Source: Flavobacterium sp. (GTDB lineage Bacteria; Bacteroidota; Bacteroidia; Flavobacteriales; Flavobacteriaceae). Taken from it: a DNA stretch of 64,000 nt. The notes beneath the pieces are model-generated. The model saw only the letters and a program-made list of their open reading frames with translations, was not told where the DNA came from and ran no database searches. Positions 18,888 to 27,558 of this stretch are shown here, in pieces. The number at the start of each line of letters is the position of its first letter. The first letter of the stretch is position 1. Made by a program: the position numbers and the translations under genes. The stretch spans positions 1-64,000 of the forward strand of contig JANXVF010000005.1 of assembly GCA_025351785.1 (NCBI GenBank), written 5' to 3'.

Positions 18888-18918
18888 AATAAAAAAAGCG
18901 ATAATTTCTTACCGCTTT
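18888..18918 (-). terminator. Rho-independent terminator after the DUF2805 pair
   Basis: Arms 18895-18904 and 18909-18918 pair through one G-T wobble on the minus strand and are followed by a run of seven T. The stem begins inside the last codons of the 18909-19190 gene. Confidence 0.72.
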
Positions 18919-19190
18919 GATATTTTGTTGTGAGTAATTTGTTTTTGTAAGGTACATTTAAATCTGTCAATTCCTGCAACACGCAATTTTGCATGTTTTG
19001 TTGCTCGACCTTGTACTCGCTTGCGCCACATTTTAAAACTCGAAAGTTTCATTTCACGGCGCATTATTTCGATAGTTTCTTTTTCTGAAATTCCAAACTG
19101 CAATGTTATTGCATCAAAAGTTGTTCGGTCTTCCCATGCCATTTCTATAATTCTGTCTAATTCGATATCTGTAAATTCTCTATTTTTCAT
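18909..19190 (-). CDS. DUF2805 / TIGR03643-type small protein
   Basis: Small basic protein of about 93 aa in the TIGR03643/DUF2805 family. The motif is IIEMAWEDRTTFDAI, then QFGISEKETIEIMRREMK and SSFKMWRKRVQGRATKH. Helices with a helix-turn-helix-like pattern (QFGISEKETIEIMR) suggest nucleic-acid contact, but no function is established that I know of. I start at ATG 19190 because the reading from 19205 begins with TTG and the family usually begins just before FTD. It lies 53 bases after a second member of the same family. Confidence 0.82.
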   Translation of the reverse strand: MKNREFTDIELDRIIEMAWEDRTTFDAITLQFGISEKETIEIMRREMKLSSFKMWRKRVQGRATKHAKLRVAGIDRFKCTLQKQITHNKISKR

Positions 19191-19243
19191 CAGTGCAAAT
19201 TTCAAATTAATTTTTAAGTTGACTTCTGAAACAAAAGTTAAAA

Positions 19244-19522
19244 TTAATCAAACTTATTTTTAATATAATATTTTCCGTCTAATTCCTCGTCAAAATCGTC
19301 AATTTTTGGAGCTTTTGGCTTTGGTTTACTCGCAACTGCTTTCTTTTTCCAAACTTCAAATTTGTCAGCCGTAAGTTTCTTTTTCATTATTTCAAGAACT
19401 TCTTGCTCACTCAATTGAAAATCTTTTTTTAAAATTTCAAACGGATTTCTTTCTTCTAATGCGAGGGTTATGATTTTTTCTCGGTCGTCATAACTCAATT
19501 CGCTAACTTTACTCTTTTTCAT
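19244..19522 (-). CDS. DUF2805-family small protein (paralogue of the next gene)
   Basis: 92-aa protein sharing the same helical core as its downstream neighbour: DDREKIITLALEERNPFEILKKDF, then LSEQEVLEIMKKKL and DKFEVWKKK. The tail differs: a KPKPKAPK linker and an acidic end. The two genes are tandem and leftward, so this looks like an old duplication. A DNA- or RNA-binding role is suggested only by the helix-turn-helix-like pattern and positive charge. Function unknown. Confidence 0.78.
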   Translation of the reverse strand: MKKSKVSELSYDDREKIITLALEERNPFEILKKDFQLSEQEVLEIMKKKLTADKFEVWKKKAVASKPKPKAPKIDDFDEELDGKYYIKNKFD

Positions 19523-19645
19523 GCACAGTAAAATACAATTATTTATTTTGGTGTTTTTATCAATACTTATAACAATATTAATAAAAATATTAATTACTTC
19601 ATAGTTTATGATAATTTTTTTTATGAAGATTAGTTTATTATTTAA

Positions 19646-20248
19646 TTATCTGATAATTCTAAAAGTTAAATTTATTCTAGGACCTATTTCTTTTGCAGTT
19701 TTAGGAATTTGATGTTTCCAGCAATGTTGAGTTTGGTCTTTCATAATCAACAAACTACCATGTTCTAAAATAATTTTTTGTTTTAAATTTTTATTTTTAT
19801 TATTTTGTAAATGAAAGGCTCTTGAGGCTCCAAAACTGAGGGAGGCAATTATCGGATTTTTACCGAGTTCTTTTTCGTTGTCTGCATGCCACCCGTTGCT
19901 ATCTTTACCGTTTCTGTACAAATTTAATAATACTGTCGTAAATTTTTCTTGGCAAACAGTTTCTACTTCTTCTTTTATCATTGTTAAAACCGAATTCCAT
20001 CCATGAGGTTGCATCACAATATTTGAATAGGAGTAGGGCTTACCTTCGTTTCCATAAAGCGCTGTGAGTCTCGGTTGTTGATATTTTTTGCCATAAACCG
20101 TTATGTCATCTTGTTGCCAAGGAGTTTCTTTTAAAAGAGTTTCAAAAATTTGGTTTGATTTTGTTAAATCAAAAAACTCTGGAAAATATTCAATAGTTGC
20201 CTCGGGTAAATCAAACTCTATTTTCTCTTTTTTAAATAATGAATCCAT
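19646..20248 (-). CDS. AlkB-family Fe(II)/2-oxoglutarate dioxygenase
   Basis: Probable DNA/RNA repair dioxygenase that removes alkyl lesions from bases. The iron ligands are H121 and D123 (GWHADNEKE) and H175 or H179 (QHCWKH). The oxoglutarate-binding arginine motif is RINLTFR near the C-terminus. NLYRNGKDSNG and PIIASLSFGASR are the usual AlkB signatures. I chose the ATG at 20248; the longer reading begins with a TTG six bases earlier. At about 200 aa it resembles the short ALKBH2/3-like bacterial class. It appears to be a single gene. Confidence 0.92.
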   Translation of the reverse strand: MDSLFKKEKIEFDLPEATIEYFPEFFDLTKSNQIFETLLKETPWQQDDITVYGKKYQQPRLTALYGNEGKPYSYSNIVMQPHGWNSVLTMIKEEVETVCQEKFTTVLLNLYRNGKDSNGWHADNEKELGKNPIIASLSFGASRAFHLQNNKNKNLKQKIILEHGSLLIMKDQTQHCWKHQIPKTAKEIGPRINLTFRIIR

Positions 20249-20297
20249 ATTCAAAATTAAAAAAAAGAATCAAAAAAACCGATTGTAAAAGGAATTA

Positions 20298-20678
20298 TTA
20301 TATTAAATATAAAAAGTAGGTATAATAGTAAGCCCAAGCTATCAGGGCAAATTGAAGTGGAATTCTAAGATATAAAATCCACATGGGTATTCCTAAACTT
20401 GCTTTTTTATCTAATAGCATGTTTATGTTTGCAGGAAACATAAGTAACAATAAAACAATTATAGACCAAGCAGAAATAATTTGAGCACCAGGTAGTTGTA
20501 TAGAAAGGGCAAAAAATATTTGAGACATTCCAGTTATCTCATTCCAAAACATTTTATAAGGAATATATTTTGGGATTATAGCTTCATATAACGATGGTTT
20601 ACGAAAGTGATTCACGCCACTTATGATATAAAAAATTGACATTAAAATTAAATGCCAAGGGTGAAGTGTCATATCCAT
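20298..20678 (-). CDS. DoxX-like small membrane protein
   Basis: 126-aa protein with four hydrophobic segments. SIFYIISGVNHFRKPSLYE and PKYIPYKMFWNEITGMSQI match the DoxX/DoxD-like (YphA/COG4270) family. These proteins are membrane-bound and sometimes linked to redox or thiol stress, but their exact role is unknown in most bacteria. An alternative ATG two codons in (20672) is possible. It lies 49 bases before (in transcription) the alkB gene. Confidence 0.75.
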   Translation of the reverse strand: MDMTLHPWHLILMSIFYIISGVNHFRKPSLYEAIIPKYIPYKMFWNEITGMSQIFFALSIQLPGAQIISAWSIIVLLLLMFPANINMLLDKKASLGIPMWILYLRIPLQFALIAWAYYYTYFLYLI

Positions 20679-20752
20679 AAAATAAATTTGTACGAAAATA
20701 ACACTATTTTAACAATAAATGTCTTTTAATCGATAAATTTATAATAAGATAG

Positions 20753-21652
20753 TTAGCTTTTAAGTTTTGAAGTATTAATATTCATCAATATAATCGCAAA
20801 AATAATTAGTATAATTCCTAACCATTGTGATACTATAACTGTTTCGCCTAAAATGAAAAAAGCCATCAATACAGAAACGGGCAATTCTAGTGCAGAAACA
20901 ATACTACCAAGACCGATTCCTGTTATAGGAAATCCTGCATTCATTAAAAGTGGTGGAATTATTGTTCCAAAAAGAGCCAGAAAAATCCCCCATTTTAAAA
21001 AAATATCAAAGTTAAATGCAGTTGTTTGAGTTGATAAACCAAATCCAAAAACAATTATTGCACCTCCGAGTAACATATATAAACTTCGTTGTGCTGTAGA
21101 AATTTTTGTTGCGACTCTGTTTGCTGTAAACATTGTTGTTGTGAAAGATGCAGCTGCTAATAATCCCCAGAAAACCCCGTGATAATCAACAGGTTTTTGA
21201 TTATAAATTAAGTTTGTAGCTAGTATTGTTCCTATCAAAACAATAATTACAGCAACTATTTTCTGATTTGACGGAAGCTTTTTATCTAAAATCATTTCTA
21301 ATAAAACTCCCATCCAAACGGTTTGCATCAAAAGTACAATTGCTATAGAAACATCAATATATTTAACACACAAATAGTAAAAAACACTTGTCATTCCTAA
21401 TGAAGTTCCCGCCAACATAAGTTGAAAAATATTTTTTGAAGTCGCTTTTAAAACGGCTTCTTTTTTTGTTAGTTTTTGAAAAATATTGATGATAAAAACA
21501 CCAATAATCCCAAGTATGAATTGAGATGAAGTGACTTCGGCAGTTGTAAATTTTTCGTTGTATGCTAATTTTACAAATGTTGCTAACATGCCATAACTTG
21601 TAGCACCCAATCCTACTAAAAAAACACCTTTGAGAACATTATTCTTTGTCAT
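20753..21652 (-). CDS. EamA/DMT-family transporter
   Basis: Ten-segment inner-membrane permease of 299 aa, made of two repeated EamA halves: GLGATSYGMLATFVKLAYNE at the start of the first, FWGLLAAASFTTTMFTANR at the start of the second. Family members export small metabolites or amino acids. The substrate cannot be read from the sequence. The C-terminal part ends with LPVSVLMAFFILGE, a typical second-half signature. Leftward; 74 bases before the DoxX-like gene. Confidence 0.88.
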   Translation of the reverse strand: MTKNNVLKGVFLVGLGATSYGMLATFVKLAYNEKFTTAEVTSSQFILGIIGVFIINIFQKLTKKEAVLKATSKNIFQLMLAGTSLGMTSVFYYLCVKYIDVSIAIVLLMQTVWMGVLLEMILDKKLPSNQKIVAVIIVLIGTILATNLIYNQKPVDYHGVFWGLLAAASFTTTMFTANRVATKISTAQRSLYMLLGGAIIVFGFGLSTQTTAFNFDIFLKWGIFLALFGTIIPPLLMNAGFPITGIGLGSIVSALELPVSVLMAFFILGETVIVSQWLGIILIIFAIILMNINTSKLKS

Positions 21653-21728
21653 TTTTATTTTTTAAAAAGCGCACAAAGATAGTTTTGTTTTGATAATTCA
21701 GAGCATAATTATCAACTACTTTAAAAAC

Positions 21729-22895
21729 TTAAAATATACCGTTGAGTGTGCCATTTGTAATACCAATTTTTGAGGCATCAAAATTTAATTTTTTATCGAG
21801 AAGTGTTGCATACACGCTTCTAAAGTCTGTTTCATGTTTTAAATCTCCGTTGTTAAGATCAGATAAATTTGGATTGTTACCAAATATAACTCCTTTATTA
21901 TTACCACCAATTATAAACATTGGTGCAGCAGTTCCATGATCTGTGCCGTTACCATTATCTTTAACTCGACGACCAAATTCTGAAAAAAGTACAATAGTTA
22001 CATTTTGCAACAATTTTGCATTTTTTAAATCTTTATAAAAACTATATACAGCATCGTTCAAATCGTTAAGTTTTCGTTCGTGAATTGATAATTGATTGTC
22101 ATGAGTATCAAATCCACCGAGAGAAGTGTAATATACTTTAGAATTTAAATTTCCTTTGATCAAACGTGCAATCCACTCCAAATTTTTTGACAATCCAGTT
22201 TTTGAATAACTAACATCTGAAGTAGATTTTGATAAAGCATTTTGAATATCATCGGAACCTTCAGTTACTGAATTAGCAATTTTTCTAACAAAATCTAATT
22301 GAGGATTATCTGATAATGTTACTGTTTCTTCCTTGTCCGATTTAACTTTGAAATTATTCGGATTTTTAACTGTAATAGAATTTGGTTCTAGTCCTTTTAA
22401 AGCCAAATTATCAATAGAATCAAGGTTGATTCCAGCAGTAGGTTGATGCTCTTTGCATTGCAAATCTAAATATCTTCCGAGCCAACCTTCATTTATATAT
22501 TTATTAGAATCTGTTGCAGTTTGCCAAATTTCTTGACTTCTAAAATGTGACCGAATTGGTTCAGGATAACCCACGTTTTGCAAAACAGTCATATCACCAT
22601 TTTGTAAAATTTCGGCAAAATTTTTCAATGAGGGATGAAACCCCATTCCGTTATTTTTGCCAATAACCTGATCTTTATTAATTGCAATTTTAGATCTAAG
22701 CTCATAATACAAGGGATTATCAAAAGGAATAAACGTGTTTAACCCATCATTACCTCCATTTAGTTGAATAAAAACTAAGCATTGATCTCCTTGAATTAAA
22801 GAATTTTGAGAACCAATTGCATGTAAAAAATCTGGGAGCAAAAGCATTCCTCCCGTAAAAGTTCCTGTTATTGAAAGAAAATTTCTTCTGTTCAT
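21729..22895 (-). CDS. DUF1501 protein (Tat-like signal)
   Basis: 388-aa exported protein of the DUF1501 family. The N-terminus has twin arginine, MNRRNFLSITG, then a hydrophobic stretch, so Tat export is likely. Family signatures are LVFIQLNGGNDGLNTFIP, SRSHFRSQEIWQ-like RSHFRSQEIWQTA, YYTSLGGFDTHDNQ, LFSEFGRRVKDNG and DHGTAAPMF. The domain belongs to the alkaline-phosphatase-like/sulfatase fold group, but its substrate is unknown. It follows the DUF1800 gene by 45 bases on the same strand; these two families nearly always occur together. Confidence 0.9.
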   Translation of the reverse strand: MNRRNFLSITGTFTGGMLLLPDFLHAIGSQNSLIQGDQCLVFIQLNGGNDGLNTFIPFDNPLYYELRSKIAINKDQVIGKNNGMGFHPSLKNFAEILQNGDMTVLQNVGYPEPIRSHFRSQEIWQTATDSNKYINEGWLGRYLDLQCKEHQPTAGINLDSIDNLALKGLEPNSITVKNPNNFKVKSDKEETVTLSDNPQLDFVRKIANSVTEGSDDIQNALSKSTSDVSYSKTGLSKNLEWIARLIKGNLNSKVYYTSLGGFDTHDNQLSIHERKLNDLNDAVYSFYKDLKNAKLLQNVTIVLFSEFGRRVKDNGNGTDHGTAAPMFIIGGNNKGVIFGNNPNLSDLNNGDLKHETDFRSVYATLLDKKLNFDASKIGITNGTLNGIF

Positions 22896-22940
22896 AATTT
22901 CTTTTGATAATTTGGTTCAATTAAAATGTGATTAATAGTA

Positions 22941-24344
22941 TTAAATTAATTGATATTCTGGAGTTTTTGCTACATAACTATACAAACGAAGCACTGCAAA
23001 ATTTGCATTTTCATCTGTTGGATTAAAATCATATTTCAATATGTTTTCCATATCTTTCTGCATTGCTTCATCAACTTTAAATAGTAATCGATTTGTAAGT
23101 TGACTTATGATTTTTTTATTGTTGCCTGTATTATCAAAATCTAAAGCAACTTTAATTTTTTGAATTTCAACTTGGTTTAATTCTTCATTCATTTCGGTTT
23201 CGCCCATTTTGATTTCTTTTCTATTTATCGTTTTACCGCTAATTAGTAAATCGGTTGTGTTATTGCGCTGTAAATAAATTTGCGATGTAAGCCACGAATT
23301 TCCTCCGTCCCATCCTTTTACATTTACTTGGTTAAACAAATCCATTCCTTGTTGTTTAGCAAAAAAGCCTGCTGTAAGTGGTTTGAAATCATCAATTTGT
23401 AATTCATCGACAACCTGAAAAATAAATTCTAACGGATTTTTTATTTTGCTTCCCGCTGAAGGTTTTGCAAATTCTTCAGTAAAAATTTTGAGAAGCAATG
23501 GTTCTATTTCAAATTTCATTTTTCTGAAATAATCACCATAATAATGTACAAGTTCCTCTGTTGGATTATCATAAATAAACCACTTTAAAATTTTGCGGGT
23601 AATTAAATAGGGTGCATTTTGTTGATTAAAAATTATATCTACAAGGTCATCTGCTTTAAAATTCCCCGTTTTTCCTAAATAATTTTTGTCTTGATTGTCT
23701 TCAAAAAAATGTCTGTATACAGCATTTTCTTCTCCCAATCCTAAACCGGCAAGTGCTCGAGCACCGTTTTTAATATCATCTTCTGAATAATTCCCTAGTC
23801 CTAAAGTAAATAATTCAAGAAGTTCTCTACTCAAATTTTCATTATAATTTCCACTCTTATTGTCAACATTATCCAGGTAACGAACCATGGCATTAGATTT
23901 TATAATTTTTTTTGTCAAATCTTTAAAATTTCCAAATGCATTTTCACGCAAAATCATGTTATGTTGATAAATCCAATAATTCCCTTTAACTTTTTGAGCT
24001 GTTGAAACAAAATGATTGTGCCAAAAACAAACCATTTTCTCTCTTAGTGGATATGAATCATTATGCATTTTTGCTAGCCACCAATTTTTCATTTCGACCG
24101 TGCCATATAATTGTTTTCGCAAAATCTTTTTTTGCTCTACAGAATCTGCATTTTTAATTTCTTTACGCAAATTTTTAAATTCTTCCAAAGTTCTAGGTCC
24201 ACTTTCGAGAAATGTAGGTAGGATGGTATCAAATTTAGATTTAAAAGATTTTTTTAAAAAATCTACAATCCCATTTTGTTCTATTTCATGAGCTTGTTTC
24301 CCTGAAAATCCTAAGCGTAAAGACCAAAGATTGCTACTATTCAT
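22941..24344 (-). CDS. DUF1800 protein
   Basis: 467-aa member of the DUF1800 family. Signatures are SLRLGFSGKQAH, MVCFWHNHFVST, NYNENLSRELLELFTLG, Y.EDDIKNGARALAG and VKGWDGGNSWLTS. It has no clear signal peptide of its own. Most relatives are helical, and their function is unknown. It is the middle gene of a leftward trio with the DUF1501 gene (45 bases downstream) and a secreted cationic protein (33 bases upstream), which suggests they act together outside the cytoplasm. Confidence 0.9.
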   Translation of the reverse strand: MNSSNLWSLRLGFSGKQAHEIEQNGIVDFLKKSFKSKFDTILPTFLESGPRTLEEFKNLRKEIKNADSVEQKKILRKQLYGTVEMKNWWLAKMHNDSYPLREKMVCFWHNHFVSTAQKVKGNYWIYQHNMILRENAFGNFKDLTKKIIKSNAMVRYLDNVDNKSGNYNENLSRELLELFTLGLGNYSEDDIKNGARALAGLGLGEENAVYRHFFEDNQDKNYLGKTGNFKADDLVDIIFNQQNAPYLITRKILKWFIYDNPTEELVHYYGDYFRKMKFEIEPLLLKIFTEEFAKPSAGSKIKNPLEFIFQVVDELQIDDFKPLTAGFFAKQQGMDLFNQVNVKGWDGGNSWLTSQIYLQRNNTTDLLISGKTINRKEIKMGETEMNEELNQVEIQKIKVALDFDNTGNNKKIISQLTNRLLFKVDEAMQKDMENILKYDFNPTDENANFAVLRLYSYVAKTPEYQLI

Positions 24345-24377
24345 AATTATAACGTATGTTTTATTTTGTTGTCTTTT

Positions 24378-25217
24378 TTATCGTCGTCCTCTTCCACTTC
24401 TAAAATTTTGATTTACTCGAACTTTGTGGAAATTGGGAAATCGGTTATTAGAAATTTGATTATTTTTTCTAATTATAGTAGTTTCACCACGACGATTTTG
24501 AATTAGTACTATTGAGCGATTTCTTCTAGGAGCATAAATTCTGTGTGCTACTAAAACCGTTCTAACTGGAACTCTTCTAAAATAAACTCGGCTAGGCGCA
24601 CATCTTGTGTAAAAAACAGAATATCGGTATGGATGCCAAGGTTTCCACCAAATTGGATAAAATCCCCAACGAAACGAAGAGTGATATGCAACATATCTTG
24701 GGCCATAAATAAAACGAATACTGGGCCAAAACCAAATATTAACTAAAACAGTATTCAAAATAATTTCAGGCGAATTAGGACCAGATTTATTTTCAACTTT
24801 TGCTGATTGTATCGTTTCAAATGGCTCAGCTATTGTGTTTTCTGAATACAAATCTGTATCACCTTCAATTTGTAATGTCGCATTTTCAGTTCCTGTTTTC
24901 TCGATTCCAATGGTTGCAATATCTTGTTTTTCATTTTCGTTTAAGTAGGTACTTAATACCAAAACATGAGTATCTCCTTCTTGAATGTCGTTCACAGAAA
25001 TATAATCGATATTGCCATCATTATTTAAATCTAAATTATTTACATTATTATCTTCTTTGTTCAGAAGTTTTTCAAACTCTTCAATCGAGTTAGATTTTTT
25101 TAAAATGTCTAAGGCACCTTCAAGGCTAAAATTATCACCTGTTTTGTTTGAGATTGTTGCTTCTTGTCCAAAACTTGTAAATGAGACAAATAGTAATACT
25201 AAAATGGAATTTTTCAT
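24378..25217 (-). CDS. Secreted Arg/Trp/Tyr-rich protein, first gene of the DUF1800-DUF1501 operon
   Basis: 279-aa exported protein of no named family I recognise. The first 17 residues are a signal peptide (VLLFVSFTSFGQ). A calcium-binding-like loop DLNNDGNIDYIS occurs near residue 60, within an acidic N-terminal half. From about 150 onward the protein changes character and becomes rich in Trp, Tyr and Arg, for example WFWPSIRFIYGPR, FRWGFYPIWWKPWHPY and NFRSGRGRR. The acidic head and strongly basic aromatic tail suggest self-association or binding to an anionic surface such as polysaccharide. It is 33 bases upstream of DUF1800. Function unknown. Confidence 0.75.
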   Translation of the reverse strand: MKNSILVLLFVSFTSFGQEATISNKTGDNFSLEGALDILKKSNSIEEFEKLLNKEDNNVNNLDLNNDGNIDYISVNDIQEGDTHVLVLSTYLNENEKQDIATIGIEKTGTENATLQIEGDTDLYSENTIAEPFETIQSAKVENKSGPNSPEIILNTVLVNIWFWPSIRFIYGPRYVAYHSSFRWGFYPIWWKPWHPYRYSVFYTRCAPSRVYFRRVPVRTVLVAHRIYAPRRNRSIVLIQNRRGETTIIRKNNQISNNRFPNFHKVRVNQNFRSGRGRR

Positions 25218-25359
25218 AATTTAAATTGTTTTGGTTTTAAAAAAAATCTTTAATATGGTAGTGTTGAGAAATTTTAAAAAATCAAAAATTTTATTTTTCT
25301 CGTTTACAGGAATAAGACTTATATTTTCTACAAAGGTTTAATTAGTTTTTATTTTATAT

Positions 25360-25392
25360 TTTGATTAATAAAACTATATTTTAGTACTTTTA
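25360..25392 (+). promoter_or_regulatory. Promoter candidate before the DPP-IV-type peptidase gene
   Basis: TTTG at 25360-25363, a 21-base spacer, and TACTTTTA at 25385-25392, which is one base from TAnnTTTG. It lies 20 bases before the ATG. Confidence 0.55.
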
Positions 25393-25412
25393 CGTAAATT
25401 AAATTTTTTATT

Positions 25413-27545
25413 ATGGCTAAGAAGACACTATTTTTATTTCTATTTTTAAATACAATTTTATCTTTTGCTCAATTAAAAAAGATTTCGCTTGATGAAGCAG
25501 TTTTGCAACAAAATAAATTTTTTAAAGCAGACAGATTAACAGGTTTTCAATGGTTGCCTTTGACTAATAATTATGTTTATTATATCGAAAATTCGTCAAA
25601 AATTGTAACTGCATCTCCAGAAAATTTTAGCCCAAAAGAACTGCTTTCAATTTCTGAATTAAATAGTAGTTTAGGAACCAATTTAAAATCATTATCTGAA
25701 ATAGAATGGATAGATGCAACACATTTTTTAATTCCTAGTCAAGATAAATATTATTCATTTTCTACAATTTCAAAAACTGGAAAACTGGAATATGAATTCC
25801 CATCGACTTCAGAAAATCAAACTTTTGATTCCAGCAAAAAAAACGTTGCTTTTACTGATAAAAATAATTTGTATTATTACAACAAAAATAAAGAGAAAAT
25901 AGCAATTACTGATGAATCGAATGAAGCAATAGTATCTGGTCAATTTTTTGCACGAAATGAATTTGGTATCAGCAAAGGAATTTTTTGGTCTCCAAAATCT
26001 AGATTTATTGCATTTTATCAAAAAGATCAAACCGAAGTTGCCGATTATCCCATTCTCGATATTAATGAGACTCCAGGTAAATTAGTATCAATAAAATATC
26101 CTATGATAGGACAAAAATCTGAAAAACCAAAAGTAGGAATTTATAATCTTGAATCTAAACAAACCGTTTTTATAAAACCTCGAAATAATGCTGACGATTA
26201 TATGACAAATTTGTCGTGGTCGCCAGATGAAAAATATATTTTAATTGCAGAATTAAATCGAGGTCAAAATGATATGTGTCTCAATGTTTATGATGCTATA
26301 ACTGGGAAATTTGTAAGAACTATTTTAAATGAAACTAATGATGCATGGGTTGAGCCAGAGCATGAAGCATTTTTTCCGAGTGCTTCTTCTTCTAATTTTG
26401 TATGGTTTAGTGAAAAGGATGGATTTCAAAATTTATATTATTATTCTATTGACGGTCAATTTATTAAGCAACTTACAACCAATAAATTTCCTGCGAGAGA
26501 AATTTTAGGAGCAAACACATCGGGAACTGAAATATATTTTAAAGCTACTGGTGAAAATGCAACAAATATGCTTGTATATAAAGTTGATTTGAAAGGCAAG
26601 CAAACTTTAATTACTAAGGATTTTGGCACACATTCAGTCTCAATTTCATCTGATGGAAAATGGTTTTTTGATGAATTTTCTAATCACACAACTCCATCAA
26701 AATCAATTTTGTATGATAAAAATTTAAAATCAAAAACCATTTTAGAAAGTTTAAATAAATATGATGGATATCAAATAGGAACTTCAATAATAAAAACTAT
26801 AAAAAGTGCAGATGGGACAACAGATTTATATACACGATTAATAAAACCAAGTAATTTTGATGCTACCAAAAAATATCCAGTTTTAGTTTATGTTTATGGA
26901 GGGCCTCATGCTCAAATGATTACAAATTCTTACTTAGATGGCGCAAATTTGTGGATGTATTGGATGGCTGAGCAAGGTTATTTAGTTTTTACTATTGATA
27001 ATCGCGGTTCTGATAATCGTGGTTTTGCTTTTGAAAGTGTAATTCATGGGCGACTTGGAGTAAATGAAATGGAGGATCAAATTAAAGGTGTCGAATATTT
27101 GAAGTCATTATCTTATGTAGATTCTAACAGATTGGCAGTTCATGGTTGGAGTTTTGGTGGCTTTATGACTACTTCATTAATGTTACGAAAATCAGATGTT
27201 TTTAAAGTTGGAGTAGCTGGCGGACCAGTAACAGATTGGAAATATTACGAAATTATGTATGGAGAGCGTTATATGGATACTCCAGCCGAAAACCAAAAAG
27301 GTTTTGATGAAGCTAGCACTTTAAATTATGTAAAAAATTTGAAAGGTAAATTGCTCCTAATTCATGGTACTAGTGATGATGTTGTGGTGATGCAAAATAA
27401 TTTTGCCCTCATCAAAAAGTTTGTTGAATCCGAAAAGCAGATAGATTTTTTTGCATATCCGATGCACAAGCATAATGTTTTAGGTAAAGATAGGGTTCAC
27501 TTAATGACTAAAGTTTTGAATTATATAATAGATAACAATAAGTAG
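25413..27545 (+). CDS. Dipeptidyl peptidase IV-type S9 serine peptidase
   Basis: Exported prolyl-type peptidase of 710 aa that should remove N-terminal Xaa-Pro dipeptides. A signal peptide (FLNTILSFAQ) is followed by a beta-propeller domain (about 30-450) and an alpha/beta hydrolase domain. The catalytic triad is intact: S580 in HGWSFGG, D656 in GTSDDVV, H687 in MHKHNV. The spacing S-76-D-31-H matches DPP-IV. YVYGGPHAQ supplies the oxyanion region. In Flavobacteriaceae such enzymes feed peptide scavenging. The next gene starts 14 bases after its stop. Confidence 0.94.
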   Translation: MAKKTLFLFLFLNTILSFAQLKKISLDEAVLQQNKFFKADRLTGFQWLPLTNNYVYYIENSSKIVTASPENFSPKELLSISELNSSLGTNLKSLSEIEWIDATHFLIPSQDKYYSFSTISKTGKLEYEFPSTSENQTFDSSKKNVAFTDKNNLYYYNKNKEKIAITDESNEAIVSGQFFARNEFGISKGIFWSPKSRFIAFYQKDQTEVADYPILDINETPGKLVSIKYPMIGQKSEKPKVGIYNLESKQTVFIKPRNNADDYMTNLSWSPDEKYILIAELNRGQNDMCLNVYDAITGKFVRTILNETNDAWVEPEHEAFFPSASSSNFVWFSEKDGFQNLYYYSIDGQFIKQLTTNKFPAREILGANTSGTEIYFKATGENATNMLVYKVDLKGKQTLITKDFGTHSVSISSDGKWFFDEFSNHTTPSKSILYDKNLKSKTILESLNKYDGYQIGTSIIKTIKSADGTTDLYTRLIKPSNFDATKKYPVLVYVYGGPHAQMITNSYLDGANLWMYWMAEQGYLVFTIDNRGSDNRGFAFESVIHGRLGVNEMEDQIKGVEYLKSLSYVDSNRLAVHGWSFGGFMTTSLMLRKSDVFKVGVAGGPVTDWKYYEIMYGERYMDTPAENQKGFDEASTLNYVKNLKGKLLLIHGTSDDVVVMQNNFALIKKFVESEKQIDFFAYPMHKHNVLGKDRVHLMTKVLNYIIDNNK

Positions 27546-27558
27546 ACGTTAATGCTCT

